Assembly (NCBI GenBank): GCA_010356995.1
Contig: ML996689.1
Location: 647,228 to 711,227 of the forward strand
Direction: 5' to 3'
Length of the DNA stretch: 64,000 nucleotides
From: Trichodelitschia bisporula
Lineage: Eukaryota; Ascomycota; Dothideomycetes; Phaeotrichales; Phaeotrichaceae
Part shown: positions 43,853-54,278 of the stretch, in pieces
Layout: every line of letters begins with the position of its first letter
How positions within the stretch are numbered: the stretch's first letter is position 1
Translations under genes and position numbers: made by a program
The notes under the pieces: generated by a model
Database searches by the model: none
Seen by the model: only the letters and a program-made list of their open reading frames with translations
What the model was told of the DNA's origin: nothing

Positions 43853-46168
43853 TCAACACATAACCCCCTCAAACCCCCTCTGCACCTCTACCGGCGTCAC
43901 ACACGCACTCCCACCACCATCATCAAACGAGCTCTCCCTCTGCTTCCCCTTCCCATTTCCATCCACAACTTTCACCTGTGCCTTCCCTTGCATCTTCTCC
44001 TCCCCCCCAACACTCCCTCCCTCAAACCCCCTCCCAACCGGATAATAATCCTCACTGAACCCATACGTCCTTCGCACAAACCTCAACCTCCCAGCCACCC
44101 ACCTCTTCTGCCCCCCTCCAAGAGTCGGCACCTTCTCCAGCACCGTAAGCGGCCAAATCGCAAAATACGCCCCCGTCCCCCGAGCCGCGGCCTCATCCTG
44201 CCCCACAGCCACCGGGAGCACACTCGTCGGCCCGCCCTCCCGGTCCTGGCCCAGCAAAAACGGCAGCGTAGCGCAGATCTCATCCGCCATACCCTGCGTC
44301 GTGTACGCCGCGCGCGCCGCAACATCATCCAACGGAGACATACCCCCTGGGCTCTTCGCCGCCAGCGCCGCGATGCAGGACTGCACGAGCGCTTGGCAGA
44401 GGATGCGGTATACGCGATACTCGTTCCACAGATTTGCGACGAAGACCGTGGGATACGCGAGCACGGGCCCGGGCCAGGCGAGCGCGTCGTCGAGCTCGGC
44501 GGCGGAGGCGGAGGGTGAGAGGGTGGTGGGGGGGACGAGGCGCGTTATGCGAGCGGCGAGATGCGTGTCCAGCGTGTTGGCCCAGGTGGCGAGGGCGGTG
44601 TCCAGGGCGGAGATTTGGGATATCAGGGCGGTTATGCGTTCTAGGCTCGGGGGGGTAGGCGTGGTGAGGAGGGTTTGGACTTGCGCTTTGAGCGCGGGGA
44701 GCGGAAGGCAGACTATTGTGAGCCGGTTAGCGGCGTTGATGTCGTAGTCTGCGTCGCAGTGCCAGCCTTGCGGGGAGGGGAAGTCAGCGAGAGGTTTGCC
44801 CTGCTGGATGCTGGCTGTGAGCTGCGCGGGAAACATTAGCTTTCCCCCAGGAAAAATTGACATAAAGCAGAACCCACCATCGACGCCCTAACCGCCCGAA
44901 ATAAATGCCGACTCTCCCTCTCCCTCAGCACCTCCACCCCCCTCAACTTCACCAGCGCAACCGCCCCATCAATATGCCTCATCCACGCCGCGCGACTCTT
45001 CTCCGTACTCGTCACCTCCTCATAAAGACTAAACAGCATTATCGCCATTAAAACCTCATTCCCCGCCTCCTCCCCCTCACCCGCATTGATAGCGCGACTT
45101 AGCGCCCGCAGCGCCGCGCCATACACCTCGCGCGCCTCCCCGCGCATCGCGCTGTTCTTGCGCCCGTTTGCGACCATTGCCAAAGCGAGCGCGTGCGTCG
45201 CCCCGTGGAGTACCCCTCCGGGACGCGCAGATACGTACATCGGGGCTAGGATGGCGAGGCATCCGCGCGCGGACTCTGCCTCCGCGGCTTGCATATCGAG
45301 TCTCGCTCTCCCGGCAACTAACGCCCTAAAAAGCCAGCCTACCGCGTAATCCAGGCGCGCGCCCGCAGAGTCCAGCGCAATCGGCCCCGGGATCTCGCTC
45401 TCGCTCTCTGAGGAGGAGCGCGAGTGCGGGGCGTGGGCGAGGGAGGTGGGGAAGGAGGCGGACGGGGGAGGCGTGGCGGAGGAAGTTTTGCACCTATCTG
45501 CGTTTTCGTATTTTAGGTTTCGCTTGCGGAGGGCGATGCTGAAGGCGCGTTGGGCGCGGTGTTTGACGGCGGCGGTTTCGTTGCGGAAGAGGACGTCGAG
45601 AGAGTTGGGGTAGCCGGCGCAGGAGCGGCTTGTGCGGAGGCATTGCCCGCAACTGGGGCGGGCTTCATCGCACTGGAGGAGGATTAGCTATTTGATGGAT
45701 GAAGGCGAGGCTATTGGATGCTTGGTGGAAGTGGTGGAAGTGGGGCACGTGATCACGATGTCTTCTTGCCCCTGCTCGGCTGTTGTCGGGTAACTAATCG
45801 AGCGGGGGGTTGGAGACAACGACGATGAGGTGAGGGACATTCAGACTCAAACGTCGTGCTGTATACAACACGCGGAAGAGCATGCGGCTCTCATGCATGA
45901 AATGTGGGTAACATGGAGTGTCTGAGAGGTAAAGAGGCTGCGTACCTTGATGCGGCGTTTCCTGCATGTGTCGCACGCAGTGCTGGGTTTGCCCTATACA
46001 CGGGTTAGGCGACTGTGCATATATCTTGGAGAATGCGGTTTGTTTCTTCCTCTGCTCTGATGTTCGTTCCGTGGGAAGTCCAGAAGACAGCAAAAGCAGT
46101 TGATGTGCGCCAGGGGGAACGAGAACGAGTTGGGGGACGGATCGGGGAATACGTACGAAATAGACCAT
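43853..46168 (-). CDS. Zn2Cys6 transcription factor with fungal-specific regulatory domain
   Basis: Sequence-specific nuclear regulator. Exons complement of 46157..46168, 45946..45993, 44878..45672 and 43853..44821 give 607 residues. The first exon encodes only Met-Val-Tyr-Phe. The zinc cluster has Cys11, 14, 21, 28, 31 and 38 (ACDTCRKRRIKCDEARPSC), and an intron splits it between Lys20 and Cys21. The middle region (AILAPMYVSARPG; EEAGNEVLMAIMLFSLYEE; WMRHIDGAVALVKLRG) is the Fungal_trans_2-like domain found in many uncharacterised ascomycete regulators. Targets are unknown and no metabolic cluster lies beside it. A CGTGATCAC palindrome sits in the 273-nt second intron, which is large for this window and might carry regulatory sites. 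Confidence 0.9.
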
Positions 46169-46996
46169 GTTGGGGAGTTACGGAAGGCTCACTCGCCCTC
46201 CTCTAGATGTTGAATGAGAAGAGTAGGACAGTAGGATAGGCAAATTGCTAATCCAACTGTAGAGGCACAGTAACGGAGAGTTCGATTCTCACAATACAGA
46301 CGCCGGCAACAAGAAACGGCAACAAGCAGCAAGAAACAACGACGAAACCTCTTCAGGCACTCGAGATAGAACAAAATTGGCGCAGGAACTACACCTCGGA
46401 CACACAAAAGCAGACTCGAACTGGAAAAAGGCTCGCAACGCAAGCGTTTAAGTGGTAAGCTCCGCCGACGCCCCCCCGCCCTCCCACACCTCAATCTGAC
46501 ACGCGCGGCCCGTGAAGCAAAGCAATTTACCACCAGTCCACCAAGTCCCAGCCAACCCAACATCAACCCTCAAAAAAAAAGCCCTTACACGCTCACCTTT
46601 AGAAACTAGCCTCCAGACGACGTCTCCGGACTCACCTTTATTAAACACGCTAAGTGACAGAGTAGAAAAAAACTAACTTAATATCTATGCCACACCATGC
46701 CCTCTTCTATTATCGCTGCCCTCCTCCTCTCGCCCCCGCTGCCCTCTCTTTTCGCCTACTAGAACTAGACGGGGAAGAAGAGGGACTATCTCATCCCTCC
46801 CCCTCCTCTGTCGTTCCTTCCCCCCAGGTCTTCCCCGCATTTCATTCCCACCATTCATCGCACGCCTCGGATGCACCATTCCCCCACAAAGCAGCCACAG
46901 CCTAGCCTGACGCCCCGCCACACGCGCTAGACAAAAAGCAGAGCTCCCAGCCTCGCGGCCCAACCAGTCAAAAAGCACCACCATCAGGCCAGCACG
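46169..46996. other. Intergenic region between divergent Zn2Cys6 and N2227 genes
   Basis: About 830 nt with two promoters. A segment at 46222..46300 resembles a tRNA-Ser(GCU) in parts but cannot close an acceptor stem, so it is not called. Open frames on the minus strand are not protein-like. Confidence 0.5.
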
Positions 46997-48487
46997 ATGC
47001 GTCTCTCCGCACTCCTCCTCCTCCCCCTCAGCCTCGCCCTCGCCTCCGCATCCCAAGAACCACTCGTCAACTCCCAACCCACAGACGAGCCCACAGTTGA
47101 GCCAGCCGCCGAACCCACACCCAAAAACGCCTACCTAGCCTCAACCGAACTCTTCCCCCCTGGCCCCGAAGTCGCCCACCTAACAACGGGGAGCACCCTC
47201 GACATCGAGCCTCCTCTCTCACCGCGACACGAAAAGGCCAAAGCCCAGCTTCTAGACAGCCTAATCCGCACCCCCCAAAACTGGGCGCGCTCCCACCCGC
47301 GCTACCGCCTCCTCGAAGTCCTCCACGGCCTGCGCCGCCACGAATACCGCTACGTAGAGCAACTGCGCGAATGGGGCGAAGCCTACCAGACCCTCCCCGA
47401 GGCCCAACGCGAAGTCCGCCCCCCCCATCCCTCCCTCCTCCCCACTAACACCACGCAGCTAATCCGCGCCTCAACAACCTACCACACAAACTTCGACCTC
47501 ATCCGCAACCTCTGGCCCAAAAACGGGGCGCTCGCGACTAACATCCTCGAGCATGCGCTGGAGTACTACGAGATGGACCCCGCGGAGCTAGCCTCGTACA
47601 TCGAAACCGCCGAAGCGCAGCGGAGCTGGGACTACCAGCCCAGCATCACCGATGCGCTGAATCACCTAGTCCGGGACTGGACGGCCGACGGCGCGCACGA
47701 GCGCGAGCCCACCTACGCGCCCATCCTAGCCACCATAAAAGACCTCCTGGCCAAACACCCAGCCGATGCAGGAACCTTCAAAGTCCTCGTTCCCGGCGCG
47801 GGATTAGGGAGGTTGGCACACGAAATCGCAGCCCTGGACCCGCGGATCGAAGTCACAGCCAACGAATACAGCGCGTACATGAACACCTGCTACCGCTACG
47901 TAACCACCCTCCGGACACCCTCCTCCACATCCTGGCACCCATACATAAACTGGTGGTCGCACCAGCCGTCCCTGGCCGAGACCACCCGCGCGGTGCACAT
48001 GCCCGATGTTTCCATCAATTCCTCCTCCGTCCTGTGGATAGAGGGGGACTTTTTACGCGAATTCGCTTCCGAGGAAGGGGCGTACCACGCAATAGTATCC
48101 CTCTTCTTCATAGACACAGCAAAGTCCTCCCTCGACTACCTCGACGCCTTCTCGCGCCTCCTCGTCCCAGGCGGGTCATGGCTCAACCTCGGCCCGCTCC
48201 TCTACGGCAGTTCCCCCAAACTCCAACTCAACCTCAACGACCTCCTCGCCGTCTCCGAAGCCATGGGCTTCGCCTTCCAGCCCACACCCGAAGAATTCGG
48301 TCCACTAACCCTCCCCCACCGCACGGCCCGGGCGAGAGAACTGGGGTATTTGTATAATGCCCGCTCGATGAGGCGGAATACGTACCAGGCGCAGTTCTGG
48401 GTGGCAAGGAAGGAGAGCAGGACATATACGCCTTTCCCGCCGCCGGAGGCGGAGCCGTATAATTTTGCGCCCGGGAGTCATTTTTAG
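46997..48487 (+). CDS. N2227-family (carnosine N-methyltransferase-like) protein with signal peptide
   Basis: 496 residues in one exon. The N-terminus MRLSALLLLPLSLALASAS is a clean signal peptide. The N2227 methyltransferase domain follows: NWARSHPRYRLLEVLHGL, a segment DLIRNLWPKNGALA, SAM motif I FKVLVPGAGLGRLAHEIA, an acidic post-I ANEYSAYM, WIEGDFLREF, and IVSLFFIDTAKSSLDYLD with LLVPGGSWLNLGPLLY. Relatives (yeast YNL092W, human CARNMT1) methylate a histidine ring in carnosine-type substrates in cytosol or nucleus. A secretory signal on this enzyme family is unusual to me and points to an ER, vacuolar or extracellular site. There is no HDEL end (it ends Ser-His-Phe). Several Asn-x-Ser/Thr sites are present (NTT, NSS). 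Confidence 0.9.
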   Translation: MRLSALLLLPLSLALASASQEPLVNSQPTDEPTVEPAAEPTPKNAYLASTELFPPGPEVAHLTTGSTLDIEPPLSPRHEKAKAQLLDSLIRTPQNWARSHPRYRLLEVLHGLRRHEYRYVEQLREWGEAYQTLPEAQREVRPPHPSLLPTNTTQLIRASTTYHTNFDLIRNLWPKNGALATNILEHALEYYEMDPAELASYIETAEAQRSWDYQPSITDALNHLVRDWTADGAHEREPTYAPILATIKDLLAKHPADAGTFKVLVPGAGLGRLAHEIAALDPRIEVTANEYSAYMNTCYRYVTTLRTPSSTSWHPYINWWSHQPSLAETTRAVHMPDVSINSSSVLWIEGDFLREFASEEGAYHAIVSLFFIDTAKSSLDYLDAFSRLLVPGGSWLNLGPLLYGSSPKLQLNLNDLLAVSEAMGFAFQPTPEEFGPLTLPHRTARARELGYLYNARSMRRNTYQAQFWVARKESRTYTPFPPPEAEPYNFAPGSHF

Positions 48488-49147
48488 GGGGTGGTAGAGC
48501 GGATGAGGAGGGGGTTCTGGATATGGATTGGGAATTTCCCGGAGAATCTGGAAACCTAACGGGATGGGGCCGTGCGGCTGGGGGAGGGATATCCGACCGT
48601 TGGACGATCGTGGCGGCGCTGATAACGAACGCAGGTATCTTGGGCAGAGAGCTAGCGTGTAGTGTAGTGCCCAAGCGCGTCAGATATGCAGATAAGCAGC
48701 ATTCTAGAAGCATAAAACCTGAGATCCACATGCAAAGAGTAACATCCGAGCATCGACCACGCCATGGGTCGACGTACCATCTATCGATCCTTCAGCCCCG
48801 TGCTCCCGCAGCCTTGACCTCCGAACTGACATCCCATCTGCACACTCTAGACGGAACGGACTAGATACGCCAAAAATCCCACCATTCAGATCAATCACCT
48901 AGATAGGAGCCTTCAGCACATACCACACCACATGCAAAAATAGCACCGGCATCAAGTCCCAGCATCTAGTGGGGGGTCAAACGTAGCTCAATCCTTTTGA
49001 TTTGTCCGGCCTACCTAAAGACACCCACAACTAAGACTGATACACACCGATTTACCTGCCGTGATTCCATTTTCAAAGGGTTGTATGCACAAACCCACGA
49101 GCCGCCCGACGAGGAGAAGCGTCTCAAATGTTCATACCGCGAGGCGT
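48488..49147. other. 3' flanks of convergent N2227 and Stm1-like genes
   Basis: About 660 nt between two converging genes, with nothing I can support as coding. It should contain both polyadenylation regions. Confidence 0.55.
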
Positions 49148-50629
49148 CTACGATCCCAGCGAGGGGAAGGCGCTCTCATCAGTGAGGTTCGGTGTAGGAC
49201 CGGCACCACGACCGCCACGGCCGCCACGGTGCTCACCGCCACGGCCGCCACGGTGCTCACCACCACGAGCGCCACGGTCAGAACCGCCACGGCCACGACC
49301 ACCACGGCCGCCACGATGCTCGCCACGGTCACCACCACGGTCGCCACGGTCGCCACGGTCGCCACGGTCGCCACGGCCACGGCCGCCACCGCGACCACCA
49401 CGACCAGCCGGAGCCTCCTGAGCAAGGAAGCGCTCGCCATCAAGCTCGAGAAGGGTCTTCTCCTTGCGCTCCTTGGTACGACGCGTCTTGCCGCCCTGGC
49501 CAGCAATGAAGGCCTCCTCCTCCTCGCCGCGAACAATCTCCTTGCCTTCCGGGAACTTCTTCGAGGCGCCCTCGTTGGGCTTGCGAACAGAAGGAGTCGA
49601 GCCAAGCTGGGCCTTCTTTTCGGCAAGCTCGGCGAGGTAGTCATCAAGCGACTTGGTCTTCACCTCGGGCTCAGCATCCTCAGCGGGAGCCTCGGCCTCG
49701 GCAGCGGGAGCAGCAGTAGTAGCCTCTTCCTTCTCGTCCGACTTGGCAATGGCCTCGCCGGCCTTCTCATCGGCCCACTCGCCGTCGCCAGTCTGGGCTC
49801 CCCAGCCGTGGGCAGCCTGCTTCTCATGCTCGCTTTGAAATGTTAGAACAGCAATTTTGGTGCAAAAGTGATTGAAGCTTACTTGTGGCCAGTACGGTTC
49901 GGGTGGCGGTCGCCGCGCGGGGCGCCACGGCCACGGCCGCGGCCGCGACCACGATCGTCAGTGGCTATTGATGTAAGTCTGTGGGACTTCATAGTAAACG
50001 CAGATGTACATACAGCGCGGGTGACGGTCGGTCCGCAGACCATCCTCAGCAGGAGCCCGGCTACGGTTCTGGAAAGAGCCGGCACCACGGTCGCGGAAAG
50101 CTATGACGCATTAGCTGGGTCAGGTTACATCACATCCGAAAGTGCCACAACTGCAAAATTCACTACCATGGCCGGTGCGTGATGTTTTGGTGGGGAACAA
50201 GCGGATCGAAAGGTTAATGACGTAGCTTACCTCCCTCGTTTCCGGAAGCACCCTCACGGCCTCCACGGCCACCCCGGCCCGCAGGACGAGCCGACGACGC
50301 AGCGGGAGCGGGAGCGGGGGCCTCAGGACCGGCGTTGCGCTTGCCAGAGCGAGCAATCGGCTTGTCAATTGCCTTCGTAGGGGGCTCCGGCTCACGATCG
50401 GGGTCGAGCTCGGGGTCGTTGCCTGTGTTGCTGGTTAGCGGACCATATGGGTGCAAGTGAGGGGTCGAGGGGTAGCAGCGCCGAGCCGACGGCAGCAGCA
50501 AACAATGTGTAAGGGACTGCGAGACGCACCAAGCAACTCGTACAGATTCTGCGATGCACGTCAGCGATGAGTCCATTAACGAGGAGGGGGGTAAAAGGAC
50601 TGCCATACTTTCGACACGATGCTGGCCAT
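49148..50629 (-). CDS. stm1: Stm1/SERBP1-like ribosome- and RNA-binding protein
   Basis: RGG-rich protein that in yeast binds and preserves dormant 80S ribosomes and telomeric/quadruplex nucleic acid. Exons complement of 50609..50629, 50530..50548, 50231..50422, 50014..50100, 49883..49964 and 49148..49832 give 361 residues. The conserved start ASIVSKNLYELLGNDPELDPD is assembled from three exons, two of them about 20 nt. HEKQAAHGWGAQTGDGEW and TKSLDDYLAELAEKKAQL match the HABP4/PAI-RBP1 core, and SAFPSLGS closes the protein. The C-terminal third is a run of RGG and DRG repeats. The last intron uses an AAAG acceptor (joining GHNEHEK). Ribosome binding is known for the family; binding to G-rich DNA is an inference here. 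Confidence 0.92.
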
Positions 50630-51461
50630 TTCGCCGGCTATCGCACTAAAGCGCTTCTGCGCTTTTCCGTCCCTCGGACCTCAGTCGCGGGTGTATTCGA
50701 GAAGAAGGGAATAGGATCGATGTTATCGACCCTGTGTGGCGATGACCCCAATTTCTGCTAACGAGACGGCCAGCAGGAAGATGGGAAGGTGGGGGAATGG
50801 GAGCGTTTGTGAGGAGTGCGTTGAAGAGAGGTTGGCCCGGACTGTGGTGAGGAGGGCAGGCACGACGCAAAATGATTGGTGCTGCAACCGTGCCCGGCGA
50901 GTGGGCTGCCCACAGTCCCGATTGGGGCTGCTAAGCGAGGCGAGTACTGCTGACTAAAGTGCTCCTGGTCGTCATCGCTATGCATTCACTCAGACTTGTC
51001 GAGACTGCCCAACATCACCAATTCGCGATAATATACCGGGTGCGTTGCCTGTTTTTAATTGCTTATTGCTGCGAATCGATCTATGTAAGGTCGATCTGCT
51101 GGTTTTACCGAATTATCACGTTCATTTGCATTCAGTGAACTGCTACGATTGTGCTGTTGTGATTCATTAATCATCTACTACAGCTTGAGCTCGTAGCTTG
51201 AAGCTCATAGCTTGAAGCTCTAGGCATGACCTGACAGCTCTGGTAGCTGTAATCCGCCTTTAAAGCTACTCGAAGGCGCTCATTTACGGAGTAGGCAACG
51301 CTTGACGTTCACCACTAGTTCTGCAGCACAAAATCAACTTGCAATGTCACTCCAAACCAAACTCATTAATCGCCAACGGCTCCATCAATCCAAGCTAAAC
51401 CCTATCCCCCAAAAATGCCCTCCCCACCCTCAATCCCAAAAAAATGGCACATCCCCAGATC
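50630..51461. other. Intergenic region between Stm1-like promoter and arrestin gene end
   Basis: About 830 nt between two minus-strand genes. The central part is A/T-richer than its surroundings and contains the AGCTTGAAGCT palindrome cluster listed separately. No gene is supported. Confidence 0.55.
51182..51255. repeat. Cluster of AGCT-bearing short palindromes
   Basis: A 14-base unit (TAGCTTGAAGCTCA-like) occurs twice in tandem, preceded by an imperfect copy (CAGCTTGAGCTC) and followed by CAGCTCTGGTAGCTG. Each unit contains the near-palindrome AGCTT-G-AAGCT, so either strand could fold into several small hairpins. It sits upstream of the Stm1-like gene and downstream of the arrestin gene. 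Confidence 0.7.
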
Positions 51462-54278
51462 TCATATCCAATTCGCCAGAACCCGCTGCTTAACCTCCCT
51501 CTCATGCTCCCTCTCCCTGTCCCGCTCGTTCGAAGTTCTCTCCCGATTCCGCTCAGCAAAGAACGCCCCCGCCCCAGCCCTCCACCGCTCTCCGCTCCTC
51601 ATCCGCCTAATAAACTGGCTCGTTGCGCTCCCTCCACACCGTCCCGCCTTGCCAATCATCCCCCGCAGCCCCTCCGGCCTCTCGAGCTCGCGAAAAGACC
51701 CACACCGACTACGCGAACTTCCCACGCTGCGCTGTCTCCTACATCCCGTTCCCGACATGGCGGCGCTCCGGTTCGTCTCGTTGCTGCGCATTCGCCGCAA
51801 CCGCTCGCGTATCTCGGCTACTTCGTCCCCAACCTCATCGGAGAGGATTCGCGCCTTGCGGTTCGACGGCGGCGTTTGGTATACATAGTTACTAGCCTGA
51901 TCCTCACCATATTGCATATGTTGACCTTGCTGCGCCTGCCCCGGCGAAGGCGGAGGCTGCGATTGAGATCCATATTGAGACGGTGAATGGAAATTATGCC
52001 CCACGCGACGCCGCGGCGAGTATTTGCGCGGCGAATGCTCGAGCTTCTGGCCCAACGCTTGCAGTTCCTCTTGTTCCGCCCTCATGCGTTCGAGGGACTG
52101 GTTGCGCGGAGCCGCAAACGCACGGCCCTGGACGGATGCTGTCGAAGGCCTCCGTACCATGTTCTGCGAGTTCAGCGGAATGGCCGACGCGGACGACGCA
52201 AATGGCGCGGGTGGCAGCTGAGCAACCGACGACTGTGCCCGTCGGTGACTTGTTCCTCGCGCGCGTTTCTCCTCGATTGCGGCGGCAACCTGGGCTACGG
52301 AGTTGGGGACCACGTCGAGCGAGTTCATGTGGATCAGGACGATGGGGAGCTGGACGGTGACAGTGCGCGAGTGCGAGATGTAGACGACGACGTTCAAAAA
52401 GTAGCGGACTTCAAAGAACTTGCCGCACTTGACAGTCGCAAGCCCACGAGGCAAGTCGAGGTCGCATGTGCGTAGGTCGGTGGAGTTAGCTGACACGCCC
52501 GTCCAGCCCGCATGGCCGTGCTTCAGGGCGGCCTTGCAGAGGATCGTGCGCTCGTTGTTGTCGAATATGCGCGCCTGAGACGCGTCTTTTTCGAGCGTCC
52601 ATGCTGCGGCCTAGACTGTCAGCTTGTCGGGGCCTAAACGGGTCGTCTTACGTGTTTGTAGCAAAGAATATCCCGCTCAAGTTGCAAATCTAACCGCTTA
52701 ATGGTCTTTTTACTGCCATTGGCGACATGAACGTCGACAAATATGCTGGTCCCGCTGACCCACACCTGGCGATGCAACCCAGCCGTTACCTTGATCGTCT
52801 CCGGGCCATGATCGCGATGCCGTACATACTCGTCCGAAGCTGTCAGGGGGCTAGGCAGGGACATGAGCGCCTTTTCGGCTGCGGCTGTCAGCAGAGGATG
52901 AGGCATGGTAGTATGTGGCTTGATGGCTTACGGTCATATACCGGCAACAGGGTCACTTCGCTTGAAGAGCGCACCAGGAACTGCCTGCCTTGCTCGCGGA
53001 TGAGTAGCGTAACACACAGAACATAGCGGATGCGGGCGTGTTTGGAATGGAACGGCGGCGGGCCAACGTCCAGCGGCAGGCTGAGCATGAACGGGAGATT
53101 GGACACCGACGGCGCGAGAGTCCAGAAAGGATCAAGCGGAGATATCTGTTTCAAAGATTCCACCATGTTATGCGGTGGTGGATTGTCGGCATCAATGAGC
53201 TCAGTCGCCAAACTTAGGAAGATGTGGCGACGCGGTCCTGATACCTCTTCTACGCCCAATAGGTCAACGGAGATGCGTGACAGTGCAAGCGGCCGCTTGT
53301 GACGAATGCGATCGGTGTCTTCAACCAGTATGCGCACATGGCCCTCAACCGACCCGCCTCCTACAAAAATAGGCGCTCCAACGTGCAGTTCGATGGCAAC
53401 CCGCGGATGTCGGTGGGTGGGAAAGTCGAAAACGTCGCAGTTGGGACCGTGAGGGCGCACAAAGGTCCGAGAGGGAACTCTTCGCAGACCATTTGAGAAT
53501 ATTGGGTCGAGGCGTGCAGCGGTATCTTTCACTGGAGACTGCGAGCGCCCATGGTTCGGAATGGTGAACCCCAGCGCTCGAGGAGGAGCGGGCGGTAAAG
53601 GAGCGGGATGAAGAGGTCTACGGTCACGCCCCGGCTGTGACGAAGTACGCGGGGGAATGTTTTCAGGGCGCACCCTGTGCTCTGTAGAGCTATTAGGGAG
53701 AAGGGTGGGAATCGGCTCAAGTCCGAGGGGGAGCTCCTGGCGTCCACTACCCTTGCTCCTCTGCGAGTCTCTCCTACTCAGGGAAGCCCGACGACTATGG
53801 GAGCTGCGGGCCGATGGCCTGCGGTTCAGGTCTAGGTTGAGCCGGTTCGTGATCTCAGCAAGACTCGGCTCCGTGAGCTCTCGAATATCGGACAGCGGGC
53901 GCGACTGAGTGGACCAGGGCGGTATTGCGGCAGTGGACCAAGGGGGTGGAACTCGTTGGTTAAAGAGAGGACGGGCGTCCATGGGCTCCCCGTGGTAAGC
54001 GCCGGCTGAGCGATGGTTGCGGTCCTGCTGGTCGAACGAGGCGCGCCCGAACGGCGGGCCTTTCTCAGGCGGAGACTGGACGAAGCCTAGATGGGCATCA
54101 GAATTGCGGATGTAGAGTGCCTCGAAGCAATAGCGTTACCAGCGCCGCCGGAGTGCCAGTGATGTACCGATTGGTAAGCGTTTTCCGGACTAACAGTAAG
54201 GTATTCCACCTGATGCTTGTATTCAGAATTGGGATTGCGCGAGAACTAGGAGCCTACAGGAAGTATAGGTGGATCCAT
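51462..54278 (-). CDS. Arrestin-like protein
   Basis: Arrestin-fold adaptor, probably for endocytic sorting or ubiquitination of membrane proteins. Exons complement of 54258..54278, 54140..54209, 52932..54086, 52652..52884 and 51462..52610 give 875 residues. The first three exons are inferred: they join MDPPILPVEYLTVSPENAYQ in frame to FVQSPPEKGPPFGRASFDQQ, both protein-like, and each intron has GT-AG ends and a CTGA-type branch point. Without them the protein would start at 53982 and lack 53 residues. The arrestin N domain lies near 260-420 (VAIELHVGAPIFVGGGSVEG; LPFMLSLPLDVGPPPF) and the arrestin C domain near 470-610 (TIKVTAGLHRQVWVSGTSIFVDVHV; LATVKCGKFFEVRYFLNVVV). The C-terminus is basic and coiled (ERDREREHEREVKQRVL). 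I see no PPxY motif, so direct Rsp5 binding is not evident. Confidence 0.85.

Noticed and set aside
46222-46300. Possible tRNA-Ser(GCU): anticodon-loop-like TTGCTAA, variable-arm hairpin and a GAGAG-TTCGATT-CTC T-arm
   Set aside because: The anticodon stem has mismatches and no 5' partner for the acceptor stem can be found, so it does not fold as a tRNA.
48953-49447. Long plus-strand frames antisense to the Stm1-like RGG region
   Set aside because: They are shadows of the repetitive RGG/DRG coding sequence read on the other strand.
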